DNA of 64,000 nt from [Clostridium] colinum (GCF_940677205.1 NZ_OW712331.1:1054001-1118000); one strand, 5' to 3'; counted from the stretch's first letter, positions 1 to 9,425 are shown. Notes: generated by a model from the letters alone, not told the origin. A program made the numbers and translations.

Positions 1-265
1 TGCATAAATTAAAGCAACCTAAAGCTATAATAATTTTAATAAAACAATTTACGGTATTTATATTAATAAATTTTTTATTAAAATTATTATTATTACAATT
101 AAGTAAAAACATATAATATATTATATATATAAATATAGATATAATTTTAATATCTACTGTAGTATTTATAAAAATTTCTATTGTAGTCATTTTATATACA
201 AATAACAAAACCAATAATAAATTTATTATAATACCTAAAATTAATAATTTTATTTCACTTTTCAT
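1..265 (-). CDS. Small membrane protein, partial; possible immunity protein
   Basis: An open frame starts at ATG (263-265) behind a TATGGAG ribosome binding site and runs off the window start, giving at least 88 residues. It begins MKSEIKLLILGIIINLLLVL and shows two or more hydrophobic segments, so it should be an integral membrane protein. It lies directly downstream of, and on the same strand as, the gene ending in a toxin-44-like domain. In polymorphic toxin loci this is the usual place for the cognate immunity gene. The immunity role is inferred from position alone; no family was recognised and the C-terminus is unseen. Confidence 0.55.
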   Translation of the reverse strand, partial: MKSEIKLLILGIIINLLLVLLFVYKMTTIEIFINTTVDIKIISIFIYIIYYMFLLNCNNNNFNKKFININTVNCFIKIIIALGCFNLC

Positions 266-295
266 TATTTTTCTCCATATAATTATACATTTAAT

Positions 296-1797
296 TTATT
301 TTTTATTGTGTAACGTTTTAGCATTAATTCCATCTTGTATAGTTTCAGAATCACCTTTATTATCAAAATAAAATGTGTACTCATTATTTTTCAACTTATC
401 AAAATATTTTTCAAAACCATAATTCGAAATATCACTAAATATTTGAGCACCTCCTGCTCCAAATTTTATAAACCAATCATAACCAAAAATTTCATCTCCT
501 ACATATCCGAACATAAAGTTCCCAATATAATCTGGTCTTAATCCATTTTTTATAATTTCTGGATTAACACATTCTCCTTTAAAATCAAAAGGCATTGCCC
601 ATATTGAATCATTGTATTCTTTATCTATTCTATTTTTTAAATCCAAAGGTTTATTAGTATTAACTAAATTTATAAAATTATATCCTATAATAGCAAAATG
701 TTTAATATTAGTTTCAAATAATGTACCTTTTAAATTATCAATAGAAAACTCATCTTTTAAAAATGCTATATGAACTTTGTTGTCTTGTATAAAAATACTT
801 TTACTTATAATATCACATATTTTAATTGTATAATCATATAAATTGGGTATATCTATATCATTATTTAACATATATTCTCTAAATTCTTTTCTTGCTTTAT
901 CCCTATTATTATCATTTTTTTGGAGTATTTTTTTATAAGCATCAAATAATTCCTTATTGTCATTTATAAAAGCTCCTTCAAAATCATTTAAAAATTTATC
1001 TATATCTTCTAGTGTATTTATATCTTCAGGATTTGTACTTAGTACTTCTTCAATTTCCAATTTTTCCATAACAGGTTCTTCTTCATAAGTTAAATCTTGT
1101 CCCGAATCTATTGGCTCTATTATCCCCCCATGTCTACATACTAAAAATGAATTCATTGTTAATATTTCATATCCTTTTGAAAGGTCATTTCCATCTTTTT
1201 CTTTATCGCTTGCATCTTTTTCTCCATTATCAACAATTCTTACTTTTTTCTTAGTATCTAGCCATGTTTCTAATATACAAGGTACACAAGCCTTTCCTTT
1301 TATATTTTTTTCTTTACTTTTCCATTTTCATCTGTTATTTCTTTTTCTAATAACACACGTTCCGATTTTAGATATTTGCTATCCGAGCTACACACTCCAA
1401 AACTCATTATATTTTCAAATTCTAATTTATCTAATTTATGTGCTAATGGTTTTTCTTCTACGTACACTCCGTGGTCTTTTAATATATTTAATTTCCTTTC
1501 GTGGCTACCACATCTACATTTTAATAATGCCCCTCTTACTAAATATTCATTTGATAACATTTCTTCTAGCTTTTCTGCTAATTCTGCCTCTATTTTTTCT
1601 GTATCTTCCTCTGTTTGTTGGTTGTTGCTGTCTTTATTTAAATATTTTGCTGTTTCTTTTAGGCTTTCTTTTTTTTGTATTTTTATTTCTTTTTCTATAC
1701 TATTAATTTCTTCTTCGCTAAGTTTAGGTATATCATCTGTTGATAATTTATTACTTTTAGCTAAACTATCAATCCAAGACTCTTCATATTTTTTCAC
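296..1797 (-). pseudogene. PAAR-like (DUF4280) effector with toxin-44-like C-terminus, frameshifted
   Basis: Two frames form one gene. The first (1300-1797, GTG start behind AAGGGGGGAG) has a charged N-terminal region of about 85 residues and then a DUF4280 domain (LVRGALLKCRCGS, SHGV-like DHGV, NIMSFGVC). It stops inside a run of seven A's (1305-1311 on the plus strand). A -1 shift there continues as GKACVPCILETW and joins the second frame, which starts NSFLVCRHGGIIEPIDSGQ, the usual end of DUF4280. The last 100 residues (WAMPFDFKGE, FGYVGDEIFGYDW, GAGGAQIFSDIS, GDSETIQDG) resemble bacterial toxin 44. DUF4280 is a PAAR-like tip domain carried on VgrG-type spikes, so this should be a delivered effector. 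The shift may be a mutation, a base-calling error, or polymerase/ribosome slippage on the A tract. Confidence 0.7.
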
Positions 1798-1810
1798 TAT
1801 TACTCCCCCC

Positions 1811-2326
1811 TTATAAAACTTTCATTTCTATTAAATTTATACCTTTAACTTCTCTTTTAAGTATACTTTCTACTAAATCCATTCTAGCTACTATATATCG
1901 TTTATTAAATCCGCCTATTTTAAATATTGGCTTATCTTTAATTTTTTCTCTTTTCAATATTATTTTTTCGGCTATTTCTTTGCTATCAATATCATCTTTT
2001 CCTGCTAAACAATAAATTTCTTCAAATATTGGTAAATAATATACTCCCATCTCTGCTATTTTAGGCTCTATTAATATTATTTGTTTCATTTTTAACTTAT
2101 TGTCATATAATTTTACTACTTCTTTTACTTTTTCACTTATTAAAAATACAGGGCTACTTATTATATCTGTCCAAAATAAAAATTCACTGTCTTTTATAAA
2201 AAATGCTTTTCTTTTTTCTAAACTATAATGTCTACTTTCCGGCAAAAAATTTATGTCTTGATGCCAGCTTTTAAATTGTGGTGATGAATAAAATTTTTTA
2301 TCTTTTTCTATTATAAAATATTTCAT
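1811..2326 (-). CDS. Imm11/DUF1629-like protein
   Basis: A 171-residue soluble protein. The central part (PVFLISEKVKEVVKLYDNK, then YYLPIFEEIYCL, ending with VARMDLVESILKREVKGINL) has the layout of the Imm11/DUF1629 family: a short phrase about a viable ligand or residue position, then two beta-rich repeats. Such proteins are found beside PAAR and VgrG genes and are thought to act as immunity or adaptor proteins. It lies 13 bp upstream of the DUF4280 effector and 15 bp downstream of the next gene, consistent with one operon. The family assignment is from overall pattern only and is moderate at best. Confidence 0.45.
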   Translation of the reverse strand: MKYFIIEKDKKFYSSPQFKSWHQDINFLPESRHYSLEKRKAFFIKDSEFLFWTDIISSPVFLISEKVKEVVKLYDNKLKMKQIILIEPKIAEMGVYYLPIFEEIYCLAGKDDIDSKEIAEKIILKREKIKDKPIFKIGGFNKRYIVARMDLVESILKREVKGINLIEMKVL

Positions 2327-2341
2327 ATAAAATACTCCATT

Positions 2342-2887
2342 TTAATTAATTTCTTTTATTATCGTTGATTTTTCCATATATTCACCATATAGTATAATTA
2401 TTTTTCTTTCACTTTCTAAACTGTCAACTTCATTTAAGAGTTTTGTTATATATTCTAAATACATTTCCATATATTGAGCTTCATATTTTATTATTACTTC
2501 TCTTAACTCAAACTCTAAAAGTCTTGTAAATTTTTTATTTATTTCCTTTTTTATATAGTCAATATCTTTTTCTATATTTTCAAATAAACATTTAATACTA
2601 AAATATTCATATACTGCTTCATTATCTAAATATAACTCTTCGTTATATCCTGCTAAAATAACTTCATATTTTTTAGTTATTAATGAACTTTTTAAAGGAG
2701 ATATTATTATGTAAATTTTCTCTAAATTATTTTTAGCTTTTACTATTTTGTTAAGTTTAATTACAAATTGATTTTTTACTTCTTCTTTATTTTCAAAAAA
2801 TTGTTTATCTATTGTCTTTTTATTTTCTAAAACTTTTTCTTTAAATTCAGGACTTATATATTCTAAAATTTCACTTATTCTATCCAA
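2342..2887 (-). CDS. Unknown protein of toxin-delivery operon
   Basis: A 181-residue charged, mostly helical protein with no signal peptide or membrane segment. Initiation is probably at the TTG at 2885-2887, behind a GGGAG site. I do not recognise the family. It sits between the VgrG-like spike gene (25 bp upstream) and the Imm11-like gene (15 bp downstream), so it is likely a chaperone, adaptor or loading factor for the effector, but that is inferred from position alone. Confidence 0.5.
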   Translation of the reverse strand: MDRISEILEYISPEFKEKVLENKKTIDKQFFENKEEVKNQFVIKLNKIVKAKNNLEKIYIIISPLKSSLITKKYEVILAGYNEELYLDNEAVYEYFSIKCLFENIEKDIDYIKKEINKKFTRLLEFELREVIIKYEAQYMEMYLEYITKLLNEVDSLESERKIIILYGEYMEKSTIIKEIN

Positions 2888-2912
2888 GTAACAACTCTCC
2901 CATTTTATAAAT

Positions 2913-4340
2913 TTAATTTAAAAATATTTGATTACCATTTGTATATGCATTATCTTTTAATTGTTCAACGGTTTCTCCTTGTACTGCTGATATAGTATCT
3001 GGAGAAATTAAAGTTATCTCTTTAGTTGCACTTGCTATTGTTATATCTTCTTCAGCTTTTATATTTATTGACTTATCACTTATTATTTTTATACCTTCCT
3101 CATCTATTATCTCTATTGACATTCCTTTATTATTTGTTATAAGTAATGTATTTGGTGTAAACAATACTTCTTTTCCTTGTTTGTTCATAATAGATTTATA
3201 ATCTGGATTTACTCTTCTATTATCCCCTATATCTTTATTTTTATTTTCTTCTTTTACTTCTAAATGAGTTGAGCTTATTACATATGCTTCTGCTTCATCT
3301 TCTGTTGGCATATATATTCTTACTCTATCGTTTATTTCTGGCATTGAATACCAACCTGTTCCATCTGGTGTAGAATATACTGTTGAATATGGAAACCATC
3401 TAGCACCACATCTTCCTTTATTTTCGTCTTCTAATATTTCTATTTGTACTACATCACTTTTTACATTTGTTATATTAGCCTCTAGTGATGAACCTAATAA
3501 ACTTATGCTATATTCTTTTGGAACTTTAAATCCATTTTTAGATTTCATATAATACATATGATATAGTTCACTTCCGTCAAATATAGTTTCTATCTTACTT
3601 ATATAAAGTTTGTTTCCTTCTACTTTAAATATATCTGCTAATCTGTATAACTCTCTTGATTTAAATATATAATATGTATAGTCTTTTTCAGATACACCTT
3701 TTAGTCCTTTTCCAGTTTTTTCTCCATATTCTTTAAAATCTTTCATTATAGAATATGTATTTTCTTCAAAGTTTAGCTCTTTTGAATAATTAGGTATACC
3801 AAAATAATATCTACTACCACTAACTTTATATTCTGGAAATAAAACACTTTCAAAATGACTTGCTAACCTTTTTATAAAATTCCAGTCTGTTTCTTTATAT
3901 TGTAATATAAATTTGTTTATACTTTTTTCATTTCCCACTGTCATTATAAAGTTACTATTGTCATAATTTTCTTTACATACTTCTAATAAATTTTTATATA
4001 ATAAACTACCACTTTGAAATGTTCTTGTGTGTATTTGTAAATCCATTAAATAGCTTCCTGTTTTTAGCTCTATATCCATTTTACATAGTGTATTTTCATA
4101 ATATATATTTAGCTCAGATAAAATTCCATAAAATAATGTTTCTTCTTTTTTATTTTCTTCTAGCAATACTACTTCTACCCACAAGTCTTTTAATCCTAAT
4201 TTTAAATATTTTTCTGCATCTTCTTTTTGTATATACATAGAGGCTTTTAATTCACCATGTTTATTTTCTTCTACCTTACTTTCTATATTTAATAAATTTG
4301 TAAATTCAAACGGTTTTATTTTTATATTTTGTTCTCTCAT
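2913..4340 (-). CDS. VgrG-like contractile injection spike protein
   Basis: A 475-residue protein with the architecture of VgrG / phage late-control gpD proteins. Residues 1-215 form the gp27-like hub, including the typical TRTFQSGSLLYKNLLEVC and YKETDWNFIKRLASH signatures. An OB-fold gp5-like region follows at about 300-360 (RCGARWFPYSTVYS, GWYSMPEINDRVRIYMP). The end is a beta-rich tail (GMSIEIIDEEGIKI, SDKSINIKAEEDITI) like the spike helix. The protein should trimerise into a membrane-puncturing tip. Neighbouring PAAR-like and Imm11-like genes support a toxin-delivery role. No sheath, tube or baseplate genes are visible upstream in this window, so the delivery machine must be elsewhere or borrowed. 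Confidence 0.8.
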   Translation of the reverse strand: MREQNIKIKPFEFTNLLNIESKVEENKHGELKASMYIQKEDAEKYLKLGLKDLWVEVVLLEENKKEETLFYGILSELNIYYENTLCKMDIELKTGSYLMDLQIHTRTFQSGSLLYKNLLEVCKENYDNSNFIMTVGNEKSINKFILQYKETDWNFIKRLASHFESVLFPEYKVSGSRYYFGIPNYSKELNFEENTYSIMKDFKEYGEKTGKGLKGVSEKDYTYYIFKSRELYRLADIFKVEGNKLYISKIETIFDGSELYHMYYMKSKNGFKVPKEYSISLLGSSLEANITNVKSDVVQIEILEDENKGRCGARWFPYSTVYSTPDGTGWYSMPEINDRVRIYMPTEDEAEAYVISSTHLEVKEENKNKDIGDNRRVNPDYKSIMNKQGKEVLFTPNTLLITNNKGMSIEIIDEEGIKIISDKSINIKAEEDITIASATKEITLISPDTISAVQGETVEQLKDNAYTNGNQIFLN

Positions 4341-4373
4341 ATTCTCACCTATATTTAATACTTACTTTTTATT

Positions 4374-4955
4374 TTATTCAAAGTTTTCTTCTATAGTCTT
4401 TATCACTTGAAACGCATATTCTTTCCACTCATTTACATCTTCATATAAACAATTAAATATTCCATGCATCACTTTATTTCTTATTGGTAATATATACATT
4501 ATGTTATACATTGGAAAATCTAATCCATAGCTTTTAAAATCAAACCAACTAATTGTTTTTTCTCCTATTTTTTCACTTTTTAAATCATAAAATATATAAG
4601 CTGGATTAACCTTTTTTAATAAAATTTTAAACTGTGTTATTGCATCTTTTGTTTGTTCATTTTTTATTGGTAATGGCATCAAACTAAATCCAAAATTTAC
4701 TGATGTATCCAAACTTGTCTTTATTATTTGAGGTCTATCTTCTGATGGGTATTTTATTTTTTTCATATTTTCTGGTAAATCTATAAAATTTTTAGATAAT
4801 AAAATGCTCATAGCATTATTAAATAATTTTACTTTTTCAAACTCTACATATTCATTTTTTATATACACCCCTTCTTTTATATTTTTATTTTCTTCTTTAT
4901 ATTTTTGTCTTTTCATTTCAAGTATTGTTTCATCTAAATAATTATTTTCACTCAT
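4374..4955 (-). CDS. Unknown protein, possibly DcrB-like, of toxin-delivery locus
   Basis: A 193-residue soluble protein, ATG start behind GAGAGG. The C-terminal part (YIFYDLKSEKIGEKTISWFDF, MYNIMYILPIRNKVMHGIFNC, WKEYAFQVIKTIEENFE) has the pattern of DcrB/DUF1795-type proteins: a short beta sheet with a final helix reading W-x-x-x-A-x-x-x-x-x-T-I. Such proteins occur next to type VI secretion components. It is the first gene of the minus-strand cluster and precedes the VgrG-like gene by 33 bp. Family assignment is tentative. Confidence 0.45.
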   Translation of the reverse strand: MSENNYLDETILEMKRQKYKEENKNIKEGVYIKNEYVEFEKVKLFNNAMSILLSKNFIDLPENMKKIKYPSEDRPQIIKTSLDTSVNFGFSLMPLPIKNEQTKDAITQFKILLKKVNPAYIFYDLKSEKIGEKTISWFDFKSYGLDFPMYNIMYILPIRNKVMHGIFNCLYEDVNEWKEYAFQVIKTIEENFE

Positions 4956-5111
4956 TTAAAAAACCTCTCATTTATTAAATATATTTATATATATATTTTC
5001 ATATACTTTGTATTATTTTGTCAATACATTTTACATATTTTTTACTAATATGATTATAATCTAGCTTTTAAAAATTTTAAATTAAAATAATAATAATTTT
5101 ATAACTTTTAT

Positions 5112-5165
5112 AAAAAAAGATAATCTTATGAAGTAATAAAACTTCATAAGATTATCTTTTTTTTA
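5112..5165. terminator. Bidirectional rho-independent terminator
   Basis: A 23-bp perfect stem (arms 5112-5134 and 5141-5163) with a six-base AATAAA loop, flanked by A and T runs on both sides. It ends spoVAE transcription and isolates the toxin-delivery genes. Confidence 0.9.
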
Positions 5166-5173
5166 CTTATTAT

Positions 5174-5530
5174 TTATTTTTTCTCTTTAGGATTAAATAT
5201 TAAAGCCATAATAAAGGCAAAAACTATAGCACAAGTTATACCTCCAGCTGTTGCCTTAATTCCTCCTGTCAAAACTCCTAAAATACCTATTTCATCTACC
5301 TCTCTCATAACACCTTTTGCAAGTGCATATCCAAAGCCAGGTAATGGAACTGTAGCTCCTGCTCCTGCAAATTTTACTAATTTCTCATATAAGCCAAATC
5401 CTTGTAAGATACAGCCAGATATAACAAATAAAACTAATATTCTAGCCGATGTAAGTTTAGTTTTATCAATTAATATTTGACCTATAATACATATTAATCC
5501 ACCTACTATGAATGCTTTAAAATAATCCAT
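5174..5530 (-). CDS. spoVAE: Stage V sporulation protein AE (SpoVAE)
   Basis: A 118-residue, almost entirely hydrophobic protein with three to four membrane helices. Motifs match SpoVAE/SpoVAEb: FIVGGLICIIGQILID at the N-terminus, GAGATVPLPGFGYALAKG in the middle and GGITCAIVFAFIMALIFNP at the end. SpoVA proteins form the inner spore membrane channel for dipicolinic acid uptake and release. Here the gene stands alone, without spoVAC or spoVAD next to it, so it is either a separated or an extra copy. It marks the host as a spore former. Confidence 0.92.
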   Translation of the reverse strand: MDYFKAFIVGGLICIIGQILIDKTKLTSARILVLFVISGCILQGFGLYEKLVKFAGAGATVPLPGFGYALAKGVMREVDEIGILGVLTGGIKATAGGITCAIVFAFIMALIFNPKEKK

Positions 5531-5624
5531 ATTTTATTCTCCTATCATTAAAAATCATATTATTTATTTTTTTCAACAAAAATAATTTTATACATATTTT
5601 TAACAATATTCATTAAAACTATTT

Positions 5625-5664
5625 AAAGGTAAATAACATTTATTAAATAATTATCTACCTTTAT
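5625..5664. terminator. Weak stem-loop after the zinc operon
   Basis: AAAGGTA (5625-5631) can pair with TACCTTT (5656-5662) around an AT-rich loop. It lies between the lipoprotein gene and spoVAE and may end the znu transcript, though the U tract is poor. Confidence 0.35.
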
Positions 5665-5701
5665 TATAAAAAATATTATATTATTTTAATATATAAATAA
5701 A

Positions 5702-6412
5702 CTATTGTTCAACAAATTCTGCTCCTCTTTCTTCCAACACTTCTAGTTTACTTACATTTAAATGTAACTCAATAAAGCCATTGTTATCAACTAATTCAGG
5801 TGTTCCTGTAACTTTTACCCAGTCGTTGTCTTTAGGAAACTCACCATCATATTTTAAGAAAAAACCTCCCCAGCCATCATTTCCACAACAACCAGGACCT
5901 TTTCTATAAACTACTGGAATATTTTGAATTCCTTCTTGATTGTAAAATAATGTGTACATACCTTCAACTACAATAGTTTTATCTTTATAACTATCAAAAT
6001 TAAAATAAATTTCATTAATTTGTGTTAAAAAAAGTTTTTCACCTATTACAAGTATATCTTCGTTTTTATCATTTGTTTTATCTTCTGTTTTATTATCGTC
6101 TATAACAATAGGTGGAATATTAGGTGATAAACTACTAGTTGTCGTTTCTTCTTTTGTTTTTTCTTTAGCTTGACTTTTAGTAGTTGTTTCTTGTTTAGTT
6201 TCTGCTTGTGTTTTAGTTTCATTACTCAGTGTATTAGTAGCCTCTTGTGTAGAGCTTTCTGTATAAGTGCTTTCACTTGTTTCTATTGATGAAGTTTCAA
6301 TAGTTGTAATATCTTCTTTAGGTTTATTTTCATCTTTAGCTTTGTTAAAAATACAACCACTTAATAGTAAAGTTATAAAAAACACGGGTATTAAAGTTTT
6401 AATATACCTCAC
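5702..6412 (-). CDS. Secreted lipoprotein with Thr/Glu-rich linker, zinc operon
   Basis: Start chosen at GTG 6410-6412, which has AGAGGTGA five bases upstream. A lipoprotein signal peptide (LLLSGC) is followed by a long Ser/Thr/Glu/Lys-rich linker (about residues 25-105). The folded C-terminal domain has an OB-like pattern: KTIVVEGMY, a CCGNDGWGGFF segment with adjacent cysteines, and NDWVKVTGTPEL. The gene begins a few bases after znuB and reads in the same direction, so it is probably co-transcribed with the zinc ABC transporter. Its function is unknown; the Cys-Cys motif in a zinc operon hints at metal binding, which is inference. Confidence 0.65.
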   Translation of the reverse strand: MRYIKTLIPVFFITLLLSGCIFNKAKDENKPKEDITTIETSSIETSESTYTESSTQEATNTLSNETKTQAETKQETTTKSQAKEKTKEETTTSSLSPNIPPIVIDDNKTEDKTNDKNEDILVIGEKLFLTQINEIYFNFDSYKDKTIVVEGMYTLFYNQEGIQNIPVVYRKGPGCCGNDGWGGFFLKYDGEFPKDNDWVKVTGTPELVDNNGFIELHLNVSKLEVLEERGAEFVEQ

Positions 6413-6417
6413 TATTA

Positions 6418-7248
6418 TCACCTCTTCCCTCGAGCCCAATCAAGTATTGAAAATATTATAAAAAAGCAAATATTTAAAATTGCAACACTAGCTCCAGTAG
6501 GTGTAGCATATACATATGAAATAGTTAATCCTAGTATAAAACAAAATACAGATATTATAGCCGAACATATTATTACTTTTTTAAATTGTTTAAATATACG
6601 CATTGCTGTTAATGCTGGAAATATTATTAAACTAGATATTAATAATGCACCCATAGTACGCATACCTAATACAATTGTAAAGGCTGTTAAAAGAGCTATT
6701 AACATATTATAAAAATCTGCTTTTGTTCCAGTAGCTCTTGAAAAAGTTTCATCAAATGTAACTGCAAAAATTCTATTATAAAATAATATAAAAATTATTA
6801 AAACAGTTATAGAAAGTACTATTGTTAATAAAACCTCGTTTTGTCTTACACCTAGTATAGAACCAAATAAATAATTACATACATCTGTGTTCATACCTGT
6901 AGTCATAGATACTACCATTATACCAATTGCTAACGAGCCTGTCGAAACAATAGCAATAGCTGCATCTCCTTTTATCTTACTATTTTCTTTGAGACGTAAT
7001 AACAAAAATGCTGCTATTACCACTATTGGTAAAGAGATAACAAGCGGTGCTACATTAAGTGCTGTGGCTATGGCTAATGCTCCAAACCCAACATGAGAAA
7101 GCCCATCACCAATCATAGAATATCTTTTTAACACCATACTAACACCTAATAATGAGGCACATAAAGATACAAGAATCCCTACAATAAAAGCACGTACCAT
7201 AAAAGGATATGATAACATTTCTTGTATTAAATTAATCATTAGAAGCAC
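6418..7248 (-). CDS. znuB: Zinc ABC transporter permease ZnuB
   Basis: A 276-residue permease of the ABC-3 metal family with seven or more membrane segments. Typical motifs are SLLGVSMVLKRYSMIGDGLSH near the N-terminus, HVGFGALA, and GMRTMGALLISSLIIFPALT. It imports Zn2+ together with ZnuC and ZnuA. It overlaps znuC by 17 bp, indicating translational coupling. Manganese transport is the main alternative for this family, but the ZinT domain in the binding protein and the neighbouring Zur-type regulator favour zinc. Confidence 0.88.
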   Translation of the reverse strand: MLLMINLIQEMLSYPFMVRAFIVGILVSLCASLLGVSMVLKRYSMIGDGLSHVGFGALAIATALNVAPLVISLPIVVIAAFLLLRLKENSKIKGDAAIAIVSTGSLAIGIMVVSMTTGMNTDVCNYLFGSILGVRQNEVLLTIVLSITVLIIFILFYNRIFAVTFDETFSRATGTKADFYNMLIALLTAFTIVLGMRTMGALLISSLIIFPALTAMRIFKQFKKVIICSAIISVFCFILGLTISYVYATPTGASVAILNICFFIIFSILDWARGKR

Positions 7249-7945
7249 CTCCTATAGAGTATTTCATACCAAGTGGTGATGATAAATATTCTTCTACTGT
7301 TCCAAAAAATAATTGTTTTGTCTCTAAATGTAATACTTTATTTGAATATTTTAATACATTTTGTATATCATGAGATACCATAATAATTGTTAAATTTTGT
7401 TCTTTATTTATTTTATAAATCAAATCATATAAGTCTTCTGTAACAATAGGGTCAAGTCCTGCAGAAGGTTCATCTAAAAGAAGTATCTTTTTTGTTGCAC
7501 ATAAAGCTCGAGCTAATAAAACTCTTTGTTGTTGTCCTCCAGATAATTCACGGTAACAACGATTTTTTAAATGTGTAATCCCAAGTTGCTCTAACTTTTC
7601 TTCAGCTAAATTCTTTTCTGCCTTGCCATAAAATGGTCTCCATTTTAACTTATTTAAACACCCAGAAAGTACAATTTCAAATACATCTGCCGGAAAATCT
7701 CTTTGTATTTGAGTTTGTTGTGGAAGATATCCTATTTCATCTGCCTTTAAATCATCTCCCATAATAATTTTGCCTTTTGAAGGACTTTTTAATTGTAAAA
7801 GTCCTTTTATTAAAGTACTCTTTCCGGCACCATTTTCTCCTACAATACAAAAATAATCTCCACTTTCAACTGAAAAATTTAAATCTTGTACTGCAATTTT
7901 ACCATCATAAGCAAAACTTAAATTTTGTGTTGTAATCAATGCCAT
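7232..7945 (-). CDS. znuC: Zinc ABC transporter ATP-binding protein ZnuC
   Basis: A 237-residue ABC ATPase. Walker A is GENGAGKST, the Q-loop region is YLPQQTQ, the signature is LSGGQQQRVLLARAL, Walker B is KILLLDEPSAGLD and the switch histidine lies in MVSHD. It starts one base after znuA ends and overlaps znuB, so the three transporter genes form a tight operon. It powers metal import across the cytoplasmic membrane. Confidence 0.92.
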   Translation of the reverse strand: MALITTQNLSFAYDGKIAVQDLNFSVESGDYFCIVGENGAGKSTLIKGLLQLKSPSKGKIIMGDDLKADEIGYLPQQTQIQRDFPADVFEIVLSGCLNKLKWRPFYGKAEKNLAEEKLEQLGITHLKNRCYRELSGGQQQRVLLARALCATKKILLLDEPSAGLDPIVTEDLYDLIYKINKEQNLTIIMVSHDIQNVLKYSNKVLHLETKQLFFGTVEEYLSSPLGMKYSIGGASND

Positions 7946-7946
7946 A

Positions 7947-9425
7947 TTAGTTCAAAGCCTCACGAAGACTCTCTATATTTTTTTGCATAAGAGACACATA
8001 AGTTACTCCATTTTTAAAGTCATCGGCAGATACATTATGACAAGAATGAAGTGTTAATTTTTTTGAATTTGTTGTATCACAGATAGAATCTGCAATTTTT
8101 CCATTAGAAAATTCTATTGTAAATACTATAGGTATTTGTTCTTCTTTTACTTTGTCCGCTAAAAATGCCACGGTAGCTGGGCTTGCCTCTGTTTCTGTAG
8201 AACAACCACTAAATGCTGCAAAATAATTTAAACCATAATCTTTAGCTAAATAAGCAAATGGAAAACGGTCTCCAAAAACTATTGTTTTTCTTTTTGCAGA
8301 ATTTACAACATTTTGTAATTCTTCATCTAAAGTATATAATTCTTTTATAAATTTTACTTTATTATCAGCATATTCTACTACATTTTCAGGGTCTTTTTCA
8401 GCTATAACTTCTTCTAATATTTCTGCAATTTTTATTACATTTTTAGGTGAAGTCCATACATGTTCATCTAATTCGTGTGAATGGTTATGTTCTATCATCT
8501 CTTCAGCTATTTCTTTTCCAGTCATACCATTTGGATAATATGTAGGCCAATTTTCTAATTCTTCTAATAATTTGTCAAATCCTTCATCACCAAAATATAA
8601 ATGGAAATGGTCTAAATCTTCAGTTGGTTCAATTAAATGGTCGCTAAATTGGATATATTTAGGAGCTCCACTATTTTTATCAACTGATTCAAATTGATAA
8701 CGAACACCTTTTTTACCAGATTCATATGTTAAAATTTCAAATCCTTTATATGTATATTCTGAAGTTGATGGTTTTCCATCTTTATAAAAAGTAATTTTTC
8801 CATCATCAATTTTAATACGTTCTACATCTGTTTTATATCCTTTAGTATAATATTCTTTATATTCTTTTTCTGTTTTATCTTGATTTTCTTCTGCTTTATG
8901 ATGAAATACTTCATCTAAAGAACCATCTTGTAAATATGGATATACAGATTGCCAGTCACCTTCCCAGTCGCTTAATTCACGGTCTTTTACTTGTGAATCT
9001 TCAAATTCTCCATCATTATGGTCATGTTCGTGTTCCATACCTTCTACTATTTCTTCTTCTATGGTATCTACACAATCCATTAATTTTAGAGTTTCTGGTT
9101 TGTTTTCACCCATTGAAGACAAGATGTCATCAACCCATACATCATTTTCTCCTCCAGTATAAATAAAAAGGTCAGCATTTTGAATATTTTTTATATCTTG
9201 TGGTGTAGGTTCAAAAGAATGACTTTCAGCACCTGGTTTTATTAGCATAGTTATATTTGCATTATCTCCAGCAATTTGTCTTGCAAAGTCATATTCTGGA
9301 AAAATAGTTGTAACTATATTTAATTTTTTATCTGCATCAACAGATTTTGTTTCTTCCTTATCACAACCTGTTAATGCACTAATTACCATAAGCCCTGCTA
9401 TGAATAAAGATAATTTTTTCTTCAT
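7947..9425 (-). CDS. znuA: Zinc-binding lipoprotein ZnuA with nested ZinT domain
   Basis: A 492-residue lipoprotein (lipobox LTGC at about 17-20). Residues 35-135 form the first ZnuA lobe (NIVTTIFPEYDFARQI, the metal ligand in SHSFEPTPQD). After a His/Asp-rich loop (EHEHDHNDG) a ZinT/YodA-like domain follows at about 150-325 (LSDWEGDWQSVYPYL, FHHKAEEN, DHFHLYFG). The ZnuA fold then resumes (DEHVWTSPKN, FGDRFPFAYLAKDYGL, CSTETEASPATVAFL). The ordinary ZnuA has about 300 residues, so the extra 180 are the ZinT insert. In streptococcal AdcA the same two domains are joined end to end, with ZinT last; here ZinT interrupts ZnuA at its His-rich loop. Confidence 0.9.
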   Translation of the reverse strand: MKKKLSLFIAGLMVISALTGCDKEETKSVDADKKLNIVTTIFPEYDFARQIAGDNANITMLIKPGAESHSFEPTPQDIKNIQNADLFIYTGGENDVWVDDILSSMGENKPETLKLMDCVDTIEEEIVEGMEHEHDHNDGEFEDSQVKDRELSDWEGDWQSVYPYLQDGSLDEVFHHKAEENQDKTEKEYKEYYTKGYKTDVERIKIDDGKITFYKDGKPSTSEYTYKGFEILTYESGKKGVRYQFESVDKNSGAPKYIQFSDHLIEPTEDLDHFHLYFGDEGFDKLLEELENWPTYYPNGMTGKEIAEEMIEHNHSHELDEHVWTSPKNVIKIAEILEEVIAEKDPENVVEYADNKVKFIKELYTLDEELQNVVNSAKRKTIVFGDRFPFAYLAKDYGLNYFAAFSGCSTETEASPATVAFLADKVKEEQIPIVFTIEFSNGKIADSICDTTNSKKLTLHSCHNVSADDFKNGVTYVSLMQKNIESLREALN

